This document shows positions 25,474 through 33,193 of a stretch of DNA of 64,000 bases, piece after piece. The notes below the pieces were generated by a model that searched no databases, had not been told where the DNA came from, and saw only the letters and a program-made list of their open reading frames with translations. A program made the translations under genes and the position numbers. This DNA is from JBDZVM01 sp040255675 (GTDB taxonomy: Bacteria; Actinomycetota; Actinomycetes; Acidothermales; Acidothermaceae), in contig JBDZVM010000016.1 in NCBI GenBank assembly GCA_040255675.1, positions 1-64,000 of the forward strand, written 5' to 3'. Every line of letters begins with the position of its first letter. The first letter of the stretch is position 1.

Positions 25474-26523
25474 CTAACGCGGACTGCCTGGCCGTTGAGG
25501 TCGGCGTCCGTCGCGTTTGCTCTTGGGTGGGCGTGTCGGCTGCTGCCGCCGGATGACGACGGGCGGTGGCGGCGGCGGCGGCGCCTTCTTGTCACGTTTT
25601 CCGGTCGTCGCGGCGTCTTTCGCCGACGCACCCGGCTTGCCGCCGGCCCCCGCCTGAGCTTGAGCGACGATGGGCATGGATTTGATGACGAAGTGCTGCT
25701 GACCGAGCGACCACGCGTTCGACGTCACCCAGTAGATGAGCACACCCATCTGGAAGTTCAAACCAAACAGGGCGAACAGCGGCGGCAGCACGTAGAGCAG
25801 CACTTTCTGCTGCGACATCATGGGATTACCCGCGGCGGCGTTCTTTGCCATGAGTTGGCGCTGAGTCAGGAACGTTGTCGAGGCCATGACAAGGATCGCG
25901 ACGATCGTCACGACCTTCACCGTTGTCGAGGAGGCCTCGAACAGCGGCGCCTTCGCCGCGTCTCGGAAGCCGAGCGCGAGGGGCACGCCAAACACCTTCG
26001 CGTGCCCGGCGGCGCAAAGCTGATGTTCGGTCCAGCCATACTGCGGCGAAAAGCTTGCTTGAGCGGAACTCAGCCATTGCGTACAGGCACTGATCGCTCC
26101 AGACCCCGACGTCGGCGAAAACGATGAGGGTGGCGAGCCGCCGTGATTGGAGATGTAGCGCAGCACGTGGAACAGCGCGTAGAAGACCGGCGCCTGCAGC
26201 ACGAGTGGCAAGCACCCCATCAGCGGGTTAACGCCGTGCTCCTTGTACATCGCCATGGTCTCGGCACCAAGGCGCTCGCGATCGTTCTTGTACTTGGCCT
26301 GAAGTTCTTTCATCTTCGGCGCAAGCTCCGACATTGCCCGCTGCGACTTGATCTGCTTGACAAACAGCGGGAAGAGCAAGACGCGAACAATGATCGTCAG
26401 GATAAATACTGAAAGTCCCCAGGTGACCCCGCTCGATTCGCCGAACAACGGGGCGAGTACACCATGGATCGCCAAGACGACCTTGGTGACGATGATGTAC
26501 AGCCAGTTCAGTGAATGTGGCAC
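25474..26523 (-). CDS. yidC: Membrane protein insertase YidC
   Basis: The 349-residue polytopic protein has the Oxa1/YidC core (WGLSVFILTIIVRVLLFPLFVKQIKSQRAMSELAPKMKELQAKYKND) with the conserved membrane arginine, and GNPMMSQQKVLLYVLPPLFALFGLNFQMGVLIYWVTSN. The tail is basic and Pro-rich with a polyproline run. Start GTG with an AGGAGTG ribosome site. The first 16 nt overlap the end of yidD. Confidence 0.95.
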   Translation of the reverse strand: MPHSLNWLYIIVTKVVLAIHGVLAPLFGESSGVTWGLSVFILTIIVRVLLFPLFVKQIKSQRAMSELAPKMKELQAKYKNDRERLGAETMAMYKEHGVNPLMGCLPLVLQAPVFYALFHVLRYISNHGGSPPSSFSPTSGSGAISACTQWLSSAQASFSPQYGWTEHQLCAAGHAKVFGVPLALGFRDAAKAPLFEASSTTVKVVTIVAILVMASTTFLTQRQLMAKNAAAGNPMMSQQKVLLYVLPPLFALFGLNFQMGVLIYWVTSNAWSLGQQHFVIKSMPIVAQAQAGAGGKPGASAKDAATTGKRDKKAPPPPPPPVVIRRQQPTRPPKSKRDGRRPQRPGSPR

Positions 26524-26876
26524 TCGATCACTCCTGTGGACGATGCCTTGGATCCGTTCCGTCGGGCGCCCCTGGTTGCGGACGGCGGTGGAACGTGGTC
26601 GATGCCTCCGGGGTTCCAGGGATGGCAGCGCAGCAATCGCCGGACGGCCAGCACCAGGCCGCGCCCGGCCCCGTGTACGCGAATCGCGGTGGCGGCATAC
26701 TGGCTACAACTGGGATAAAACCGACAACGCGGCCCCAGTAGCGGGCTTACGAACCGGCGATAACCGGCAATCAGCAGCAAGAACAGCCGCGCCACTGGAC
26801 CGGTGGACGTCGTCGACGACTCACCTGTTGGCGTGGACACTGGCGCTGATCGCGGCACTGATTCGGGCGGGGTCAC
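26508..26876 (-). CDS. yidD: Membrane protein insertion efficiency factor YidD
   Basis: The 122-residue protein has the compact YidD domain (LLIAGYRRFVSPLLGPRCRFYPSCSQYAATAI...RLLRCHPWNPGGIDHVP), with three conserved cysteines and an N-terminal amphipathic region. It has a ~25-residue N-terminal and a ~20-residue C-terminal extension over the minimal form. GTG overlaps the rnpA stop and the gene overlaps yidC. Confidence 0.95.
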   Translation of the reverse strand: MTPPESVPRSAPVSTPTGESSTTSTGPVARLFLLLIAGYRRFVSPLLGPRCRFYPSCSQYAATAIRVHGAGRGLVLAVRRLLRCHPWNPGGIDHVPPPSATRGARRNGSKASSTGVIECHIH

Positions 26877-27283
26877 GACGCGCGCTCCGGCTCAGCGACG
26901 CTAGCAGTCGCGGATCGGACCCCGGGCCGGGCCGCGGATCGAGTGGTGGATCGGGCCGCGGACAACGCGGCGTCGAGGTCTCGCGAGAGGTCGGCTGACG
27001 ACGCGCCGGCCGCTCGCGGCAGCGCCCGGACGACGACCCGCGAGCCCGCGGGCAACGTTGCCAACCGCGATGCCATGAGGTGTCGCAGTTGCCGGCGGAC
27101 GCGATTGCGCACTACCGCACTGCCGACCGCGCGACTCACGACGAAACCCGTGCGCGCGGGCGCGTGATCGCCGCCGGTCGCAAGAAGATGGACGACGAGG
27201 CGTGATCGTGTGGCGCGGCGGCCACGCCGCACGGCCTCCGCGAAATCAGTACGCCGACGTAGTCGCGAGGCGACCGGTAACAC
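26873..27283 (-). CDS. rnpA: Ribonuclease P protein component
   Basis: The 136-residue protein starts LPVASRLRRRTDFAEAVRRGRR and carries the RNR signature VVRNRVRRQLRHLMASRL. It is the protein cofactor for tRNA 5' processing by RNase P RNA. GTG 27283 is chosen because the family begins here; the upstream frame (to 27514) is the antisense shadow of rpmH. Confidence 0.95.
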   Translation of the reverse strand: MLPVASRLRRRTDFAEAVRRGRRATRSRLVVHLLATGGDHAPARTGFVVSRAVGSAVVRNRVRRQLRHLMASRLATLPAGSRVVVRALPRAAGASSADLSRDLDAALSAARSTTRSAARPGVRSATASVAEPERAS

Positions 27284-27306
27284 GACCAGGTCCGGATCGG
27301 TCGGGG

Positions 27307-27444
27307 TCAGGCCGACAGAGCCTGGCGACCCTTGCGACGGCGCGCGGCGAGGATGGCACGTCCGGCACGAGTGCGCATGCGCAGCCGGAAACCATGAGTC
27401 TTCGCGCGACGGCGGTTGTTCGGCTGGAACGTACGCTTGCTCAC
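27307..27444 (-). CDS. rpmH: 50S ribosomal protein L34
   Basis: The 45-residue product (GTG, then SKRTFQPNNRRRAKTHGFRL, MRTRAGRAILAARRRKGR) is a full-length L34. A GGAG ribosome site lies upstream of the GTG. It is the first gene of the rpmH-rnpA-yidD-yidC-jag-rsmG-parAB series, divergent from dnaA. Confidence 0.97.
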   Translation of the reverse strand: MSKRTFQPNNRRRAKTHGFRLRMRTRAGRAILAARRRKGRQALSA

Positions 27445-28123
27445 TCGGGGGCTCCAGGAAGGGAATCGACAGCAAGAGAATCGAGACTGGTTCGACGTTC
27501 GGTTGGTGTAGCACGCTCGAAATAGCTCGCTAGAACGCGGCGACCAGTAGGTTCGCGACCACAACCGACCACACGCGCGCAGGGCGATCCGATTCGAGAG
27601 CAGGCCATGCGGACTTACCACGGTACGGGCCGGTCCGGCGCAGGGTCAAACCGGGTCTGTAACGATCAGCACGCCCGCACCGGCCAATGATCGCCGTCCA
27701 ATGATCGACATCCAGGATCGTGTGGTCTGGCTCGGCAGTCGGCGTCTTACTTCACGCGGCTTGTGGAGAACTCCTTGAAGCACGACCCGCGACGCTGTTA
27801 GCGTCCCACGGCCGGACTCTTTTTCAAGAAGCGGAAGCGGCGGCGGCCGACTCTAGGGGACGGCGGTACGGCACCGCGATTGGCGTACACAGGTTGTGGA
27901 CGACGATGTGGATGAATGGCACCTGATCGATAACGGATCCACCCAAATGCGATCAAGTCGCCAGCAGTACCGCCTACCTCACGACGTCGTCATCCCGCTA
28001 CGGTCGAGGCGAGACGGATGCCGAGACGAACCTGGGGTGCTCGTCCGACAACGGCACGGCGCACAACTGTACGACCGCGCAACCGCGCAACGAGTGACTT
28101 GCACTACGAGAGAGGGGTGTCGC
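27445..28123. other. rpmH-dnaA intergenic region (part of oriC)
   Basis: These 679 bp hold no convincing gene. They contain DnaA-box-like 9-mers on one strand: TGTGGAGAA (27762-27770), TGTGGACGA (27895-27903) and TGTGGATGA (27907-27915), each one or two mismatches from TGTGGATAA/TGTGGACAA. The last two lie 4 bp apart. Divergent promoters for rpmH and dnaA must also be here. GAGAGGGG (28109-28116) is the dnaA ribosome site. Confidence 0.6.
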
Positions 28124-29629
28124 GTGTCGGCCTGGAGCGAGAACGGCTCGCGGGGGGCGGGCGCCGCCGACCCGGTCGATCTCAGCGGGCTATGGCAACG
28201 CGCTCTCGGTCGGCTGGCCGAACGGGGTGAACTCAGCCCGCAGTTTCAAGCGTGGATTTCGCTGACCAGGCCGCTGGCTCTTGTGGAAGACACGGTCGTT
28301 CTCGCCACACCGCACGACTTCGCGAAAGACGTCCTCGAAAGTCGTCTTCGTCCCGCCTTGACCGCCGCCCTCGGCGCTGAAATCGGGCGGGAGGTGCGAG
28401 TCGCGGTCACCGTCGAGCCTTCCGGGGAGGGCATGGCGCCGACCACGGTCGATGACGCCGATGACGAGCCTGCCAGCCAGCCTTCCAACGACTCGTCTAC
28501 CGACGGCTCGCCGCACTCAGACAACGAGGGCCGCGCGGGCGGCAACGACCGAATGCTCGGCACCGGGCGCGAATCCAGCGGACGACGAGACGTCGAACCG
28601 GCCCGGCTCAATCCGAAATACACGTTCGAGACGTTCGTCATCGGAGCGAGCAACCGATTCGCGCACGCGGCCGCCGTCGCGGTGGCCGAGGCGCCCGCTA
28701 AGGCATACAACCCGCTGTTCATCTATGGCGAATCCGGTTTGGGAAAAACGCATTTGTTGCACGCCATCGGGCATTACGCGATGAGCCTTTTTCACGGAGC
28801 ACGCGTACGGTACGTGAGCTCCGAAGAGTTCACCAACGACTTCATTAATTCAATCCGCGACGGCAAGGCTGAAGGGTTTCGCCGTCGCTACCGCGATGTC
28901 GACGTGCTCCTCGTCGACGACATTCAGTTCTTGGAGAACAAAGAGCAAACTCAGGAAGAGTTCTTCCACACGTTCAACACGCTGCACAACGCCAACAAGC
29001 AGATCGTAATCTCGAGTGACCGCCCTCCGAAGCAGTTGGTCACCCTCGAAGACCGGTTGCGAAACAGGTTCGAATGGGGGCTGTTGACCGACGTCCAACC
29101 GCCCGAGCTCGAGACCCGGATCGCGATTTTGCGAAAGAAAGCGGCACAGGAGCGGCTCAACGTTCCCAACGAGGTTATGGAATACATCGCGAGCAAGATC
29201 GCGAGTAACATCCGCGAACTCGAAGGCGCGCTCATTCGGGTCACGGCCTTCGCCAGCTTGAACCGGCAAGGCGTCGACCTGTCGTTGGCCGAAGTCGTGT
29301 TGAAAGATCTCATTCCCGACAGCCAAAGCCCAGAGATCACCGCTGCCACGATCATGGCGGCGACGGCGTCGTACTTCGGTATCTCACTGGAGGATCTGTG
29401 TGGCTCGTCGCGCAGCCGGATCTTGGTTACCGCCCGGCAGGTCGCGATGTACTTGTGTCGCGAGCTGACCGACTTGTCGCTACCGAAGATCGGTCAGCAC
29501 TTCGGCGGCCGCGACCACACGACGGTGATGCACGCTGACCGAAAGATTCGGTCCTTGATGGCCGAGCGCCGGTCGGTCTACAACCAGGTGACCGAGCTCA
29601 CCAATCGCATCAAGTCGCAAACGAAGTAA
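28124..29629 (+). CDS. dnaA: Chromosomal replication initiator DnaA
   Basis: The 501-residue product has domain I at ~20-95, an acidic Ser/Asp-rich linker (~100-155), AAA+ domain III with Walker A GESGLGKTHLLHAIG (~202) and Walker B VLLVDDIQFL, and the C-terminal DnaA-box-binding domain with GGRDHTTVMHADRKI. The GTG at 28124 is preferred for its ribosome site and because homologues start just before the LW.xxL.RL region. It initiates replication at the flanking origin. Confidence 0.97.
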   Translation: MSAWSENGSRGAGAADPVDLSGLWQRALGRLAERGELSPQFQAWISLTRPLALVEDTVVLATPHDFAKDVLESRLRPALTAALGAEIGREVRVAVTVEPSGEGMAPTTVDDADDEPASQPSNDSSTDGSPHSDNEGRAGGNDRMLGTGRESSGRRDVEPARLNPKYTFETFVIGASNRFAHAAAVAVAEAPAKAYNPLFIYGESGLGKTHLLHAIGHYAMSLFHGARVRYVSSEEFTNDFINSIRDGKAEGFRRRYRDVDVLLVDDIQFLENKEQTQEEFFHTFNTLHNANKQIVISSDRPPKQLVTLEDRLRNRFEWGLLTDVQPPELETRIAILRKKAAQERLNVPNEVMEYIASKIASNIRELEGALIRVTAFASLNRQGVDLSLAEVVLKDLIPDSQSPEITAATIMAATASYFGISLEDLCGSSRSRILVTARQVAMYLCRELTDLSLPKIGQHFGGRDHTTVMHADRKIRSLMAERRSVYNQVTELTNRIKSQTK

Positions 29630-30032
29630 GCGGACGTGACCGCTGTGAATGTTGTGGCCGACGTGACCAGATCACTAGTTCTCGGTGACCAGTGTGCACA
29701 GGCTGGGGACAACCCTGTGGAACTTCGACCCTCACCGGTGAAAAACGTGCGCGAAGCGTGGGAAACGGTGTGCGTCACGTCGGCCGCTGACCGCTTCGTC
29801 CCCAACGCGCGTGCCGCTTCGAGGACTCATTCCACAAGGCGTTCACTCCGATCATCCGCCGCTGACCTGGGCGAACGCGGCTTTTCCACAATTTCCACCG
29901 GCCTTATGACGACGTCCTTGATACAAGGATCCTTCAGATGAGACAAGACGTACAGTGCTCCCGACACGACCGGGCAGACAACATGAAAGCAAGATCTATC
30001 CCGATGTCGAGATTGATCGAGGATGGTGCGGC
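29630..30032. other. dnaA-dnaN intergenic region, probable oriC core
   Basis: The 403 bp contain no gene. DnaA-box-like 9-mers include TGTGGAACT (29716-29724), CATTCCACA (29828-29836) and TTTTCCACA (29882-29890), the last with one mismatch to TTATCCACA. The stretch around 29880-29940 is more A+T-rich than its surroundings and could be the unwinding element. Position between dnaA and dnaN matches the mapped mycobacterial and streptomycete origins. Confidence 0.75.
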
Positions 30033-31205
30033 ATGAAGTTCCAAGTCGATCGCGATGTTCTCGCCGAGGCCGTCGCGTGGGCCGCGCGCACCCTGCCGCC
30101 ACGGCCACCCGTACCGGTGCTCGCCGGGCTTCTCCTCGAGGTCGACTCCGACGCCGGGCTGGCACTGTCGAGTTTTGACTACGAGGTATCGGCGCACGCT
30201 CAAATCGACGTCACTGTCGCTGAAGCCGGCAAAGCACTCGTCTCAGGTCGATTACTGGCCGAGATCACTCGAAGCTTGCCGGCGCATCCGGTCGACATCA
30301 CAACCGACGCTTCTCGGCTCACCGTTTCGTGTGGCAGCGCTCGATTCACCTTGCCGACATTGCCTGTCGCCGATTACCCGACGCTGCCTGACATGCCGTC
30401 GGTAGCGGGCAGCATCGGAGCCGACGTGTTCGCTGCCGCGGTGGCGCAGGTCGCGGTCGCCGCAGGGCGCGACGACACGCTGCCTGTCCTGACCGGTGTT
30501 CGACTTGAAATTGAAGATGATCGCATCACCCTCGCCGCCACCGACCGGTACCGGCTCGCCGTGCGTGAGTTTCGCTGGCAGCCGGAGCGACCCGGGATGT
30601 CGGCCGTGGCCTTGGTTCCGGCGCGCACGCTAGCCGACACGGCCAAGGCGCTTACCGGCGGTGCGCAGATCAGCATCGCGCTTGCCTCAGGGAGCGACGC
30701 CGGCGCTGGCTTGATCGGATTCGCGGGCAAAGGCAGCGCGAGCGGCGGCGAGCACAGTGGCGAACGGCGCACGACCACACGGCTGCTCGACGGCGAGTAC
30801 GTCAAGTACCGTTCGTTGTTGCCCGACGATTCCGCCGCCGTCGCGGAGGTCGAGACGTCGTCGTTCGTTGATGCGGTCAAACGTGTCTCCCTCGTGGCTC
30901 CACGCAATACGCCAGTGCGATTGACGTTTACCGCCGACCAGGTATTACTCGAGGCTGGCACCGGCGAAGACGCGCAGGCTTCTGAATCTCTCGATGCCAG
31001 CTTCGAAAGTCGTGAAGCGACTGACGAATTTTCGATCGCCTTCAACCCGGCGTACCTCCTCGACGGGCTAGGCGCTGTCGACTCCGAAACCACTCGCATG
31101 GAGTTCACCACGCCAACGAAGCCCGCGATTCTGCGCGGAAACAAGGGCGGCGACGTCGCCGACGACTATAGATACTTGTTGATGCCAGTGCGGCTATCGG
31201 GCTGA
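30033..31205 (+). CDS. dnaN: DNA polymerase III beta subunit (sliding clamp)
   Basis: The 390-residue product starts MKFQVDRDVLAEAVAWAARTLPPRPPVPVLAG, runs through three clamp domains and ends ATG-free with the family C-terminus DDYRYLLMPVRLSG. The start at 30033 has GAGGATGG upstream; the open frame before it is not conserved. The dimeric ring tethers the replicative polymerase. recF follows after 24 bp. Confidence 0.97.
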   Translation: MKFQVDRDVLAEAVAWAARTLPPRPPVPVLAGLLLEVDSDAGLALSSFDYEVSAHAQIDVTVAEAGKALVSGRLLAEITRSLPAHPVDITTDASRLTVSCGSARFTLPTLPVADYPTLPDMPSVAGSIGADVFAAAVAQVAVAAGRDDTLPVLTGVRLEIEDDRITLAATDRYRLAVREFRWQPERPGMSAVALVPARTLADTAKALTGGAQISIALASGSDAGAGLIGFAGKGSASGGEHSGERRTTTRLLDGEYVKYRSLLPDDSAAVAEVETSSFVDAVKRVSLVAPRNTPVRLTFTADQVLLEAGTGEDAQASESLDASFESREATDEFSIAFNPAYLLDGLGAVDSETTRMEFTTPTKPAILRGNKGGDVADDYRYLLMPVRLSG

Positions 31206-31229
31206 GCGGCCAGTCGTTTTTGCGGTCCC

Positions 31230-32354
31230 GTGCATCTTTCGCATCTGTCGTTGACCGACTTCCGTTCGTACACGGAGGTCGAGTTGCCGCTCGAGCCAGG
31301 CGTAACGGCTTTGGTGGGCCCGAACGGTCAGGGCAAGACGAATCTCGTCGAAGCCGTCGGATACCTCGCGACGTTTGGCAGCCATCGGGTTGCGAGTGAC
31401 GTCGCGCTGGTGCGATCTGGCGCGTCACGAGCTGTCGTGCGGGGCCTGGTCGTCCGCGACGGCCGCCAGGTGCTCCTCGAAGTCGAAATAAACCCAGGCA
31501 AGGCAAATCGGGCGCGGCTCAACAAATCTCCGGTCTCGCGGCCGCGAGAGATTCTCGGCGTGCTGCGAACCGTGCTGTTCGCCCCGGAGGATTTGGCGCT
31601 CGTGAAAGGCGATCCGGGTGAACGCCGCCGCTTTCTCGACGAATTACTGGTGGCTCGCGCGCCACGGCTTTCCGGCGTCCGGTCTGACTACGAGCGGGTG
31701 CTCAAGCAACGCAACGCATTATTGAAAAGTGCCGCGCTGGCCCGGCGTTCCGGTAACACGGATTTGCGCACTCTTGATGTCTGGGACGCGCACCTGTCTC
31801 GTGCCGGGGCCGAGTTGATCGCGGCACGACTGGAGCTCGTCGAGGCGATGCGCCCACTCGTCGACAAGGCTTACGCCGCGGTTGCGCGGGGGTCGGCGTC
31901 CGTTTCCGTCGAATACGAGAGCTCGTTGGGCGAGCGCGACCCGCAGCCCGACCGAGATGTGCTAAACGCCCAACTGCTTGCCGCGTTGGCGGGTGCGCGA
32001 AACGACGAACTCGATCGCGGAGTGACACTGACCGGACCCCACCGCGACGAATTGCTGTTGAAAATCAACAACCTGCCGGCGCGCGGGTACGCGAGCCACG
32101 GTGAATCGTGGTCGCTCGCCTTGGCTCTACGACTCGGGTCGTACGAGTTGCTTTGTTCGGACGGCGGGGAGCCCGTGCTGATGCTCGACGACGTGTTCGC
32201 CGAACTCGACAATGATCGACGGGAGCGGCTGGCTGAGTTGGTCGCCCCTGCCGAACAGGTGTTGATAACCGCCGCGGTCGCGGGCGATGTCCCTGAAATG
32301 TTGAGCGGCGCCAGATTTGACGTGATGGAAGGAGCCGCGCGCCGTGTCCGGTGA
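31230..32354 (+). CDS. recF: DNA replication and repair protein RecF
   Basis: The 374-residue SMC-like ATPase starts LHLSHLSLTDFRSYTEVEL, has Walker A VGPNGQGKTNLVEAVGYL, a signature region and Walker B LMLDDVFAELDNDRRERL. It loads RecA onto gapped DNA in the RecFOR pathway. Start GTG; its last 11 nt overlap the dciA start. Confidence 0.96.
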   Translation: MHLSHLSLTDFRSYTEVELPLEPGVTALVGPNGQGKTNLVEAVGYLATFGSHRVASDVALVRSGASRAVVRGLVVRDGRQVLLEVEINPGKANRARLNKSPVSRPREILGVLRTVLFAPEDLALVKGDPGERRRFLDELLVARAPRLSGVRSDYERVLKQRNALLKSAALARRSGNTDLRTLDVWDAHLSRAGAELIAARLELVEAMRPLVDKAYAAVARGSASVSVEYESSLGERDPQPDRDVLNAQLLAALAGARNDELDRGVTLTGPHRDELLLKINNLPARGYASHGESWSLALALRLGSYELLCSDGGEPVLMLDDVFAELDNDRRERLAELVAPAEQVLITAAVAGDVPEMLSGARFDVMEGAARRVR

Positions 32355-32919
32355 GCCAACCGACGGCGACCGGCCGGTCGGGCCGGACGGCGACGACGAC
32401 GTCCTTGACGACGCGGCCGCGCCTATCCGGCCACTTTCTGGCATCGACATGGCTCGCGCGGCGTTGAGCCGGGCACGCGAAGAGGCAAGGGCTCGGGGTG
32501 TCACCGCGCGCCGGCGTGGTTCAGCTCGAGCGCGCGACAAAGCGACCGGACGCCGCCGCGATGCCGGCGATCCCGAACCCCTCGGCGAGGCCTTGCGGCG
32601 CTTGATGGCAGATCGCGGCTGGGAGACGCCCGCGGCTGTGGTCGGCGTGACCGAGCGGTGGGCTGAGATCGCCGGCGCTGAGTTGGCCGAGCATTGTCGA
32701 CCTGAGCGGTTCGAGGCCGGGTTGCTCGCGCTCGTCGCCGAATCAACCGCGTGGGCGACCCAAGTGCGGTTGCTGGTGCCGCAGTTGCATCGCCGTCTCG
32801 ACGAGGTGATCGGGCGCGGCGTCGTCGATCGTATCGAGGTGCGCGGGCCGACCGGACCCGATTGGCGGCGTGGTCCGCTTCGGGTGCGCGGCCCCGGACC
32901 CCGCGACACTTACGGATGA
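32344..32919 (+). CDS. dciA: DciA-like DUF721 protein (Rv0004-type)
   Basis: The product is 191 residues. The first ~80 are charged and disordered with two RAREEARARG-like segments. The DUF721 domain follows at ~80-175 (LGEALRRLMADRGWETPAAVVGVTERWAEIAGAELAEHCRPERFEAGLLALVAESTAWATQVRLL). DciA loads the replicative helicase in bacteria lacking DnaC/DnaI. Position recF-dciA-gyrB is conserved in actinobacteria. Confidence 0.9.
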   Translation: MSGEPTDGDRPVGPDGDDDVLDDAAAPIRPLSGIDMARAALSRAREEARARGVTARRRGSARARDKATGRRRDAGDPEPLGEALRRLMADRGWETPAAVVGVTERWAEIAGAELAEHCRPERFEAGLLALVAESTAWATQVRLLVPQLHRRLDEVIGRGVVDRIEVRGPTGPDWRRGPLRVRGPGPRDTYG

Positions 32920-33063
32920 TCCACCCATCGAAGATCGCCAGCTCAGGCGGGGTCGAGAACGCCTCAGATCCCGCGCTCAGCTATGGGGACCCACACACGC
33001 TCGCGAAAAGCGTTCAGATGCACAGCTAGGCCAGCGAACGGCCGGTTCTTCGTCGTGAGCCGG

Positions 33064-33069
33064 TACAAT
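33064..33069 (+). promoter_or_regulatory. Possible -10 element upstream of gyrB
   Basis: TACAAT, followed by A-rich AAAAG, lies about 125 bp before the gyrB start in an otherwise G+C-rich gap of 274 bp. No good -35 hexamer is visible at the expected spacing, so the call is tentative. Confidence 0.35.
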
Positions 33070-33193
33070 AAAAGCGATTCCACACACCAAGCGGCGCCCT
33101 GCGCGCTACGTACCGCCTGAGTGAACGCCCAGGCGCCGCAACCACATGTGCCCCTTTGGGTGCGGTGGAGACGGGCAGGAGGCAACCGCACCC

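Noticed and set aside
24718..26127. 469-codon open frame on the + strand
   Set aside because: It is antisense to jag and yidC, both clear family members, and has no family resemblance; long shadows are expected at this G+C content.
27284..27514. N-terminal extension of rnpA
   Set aside because: It overlaps rpmH in another frame on the same strand; RnpA homologues begin at LPxxxRLRRRxDF.
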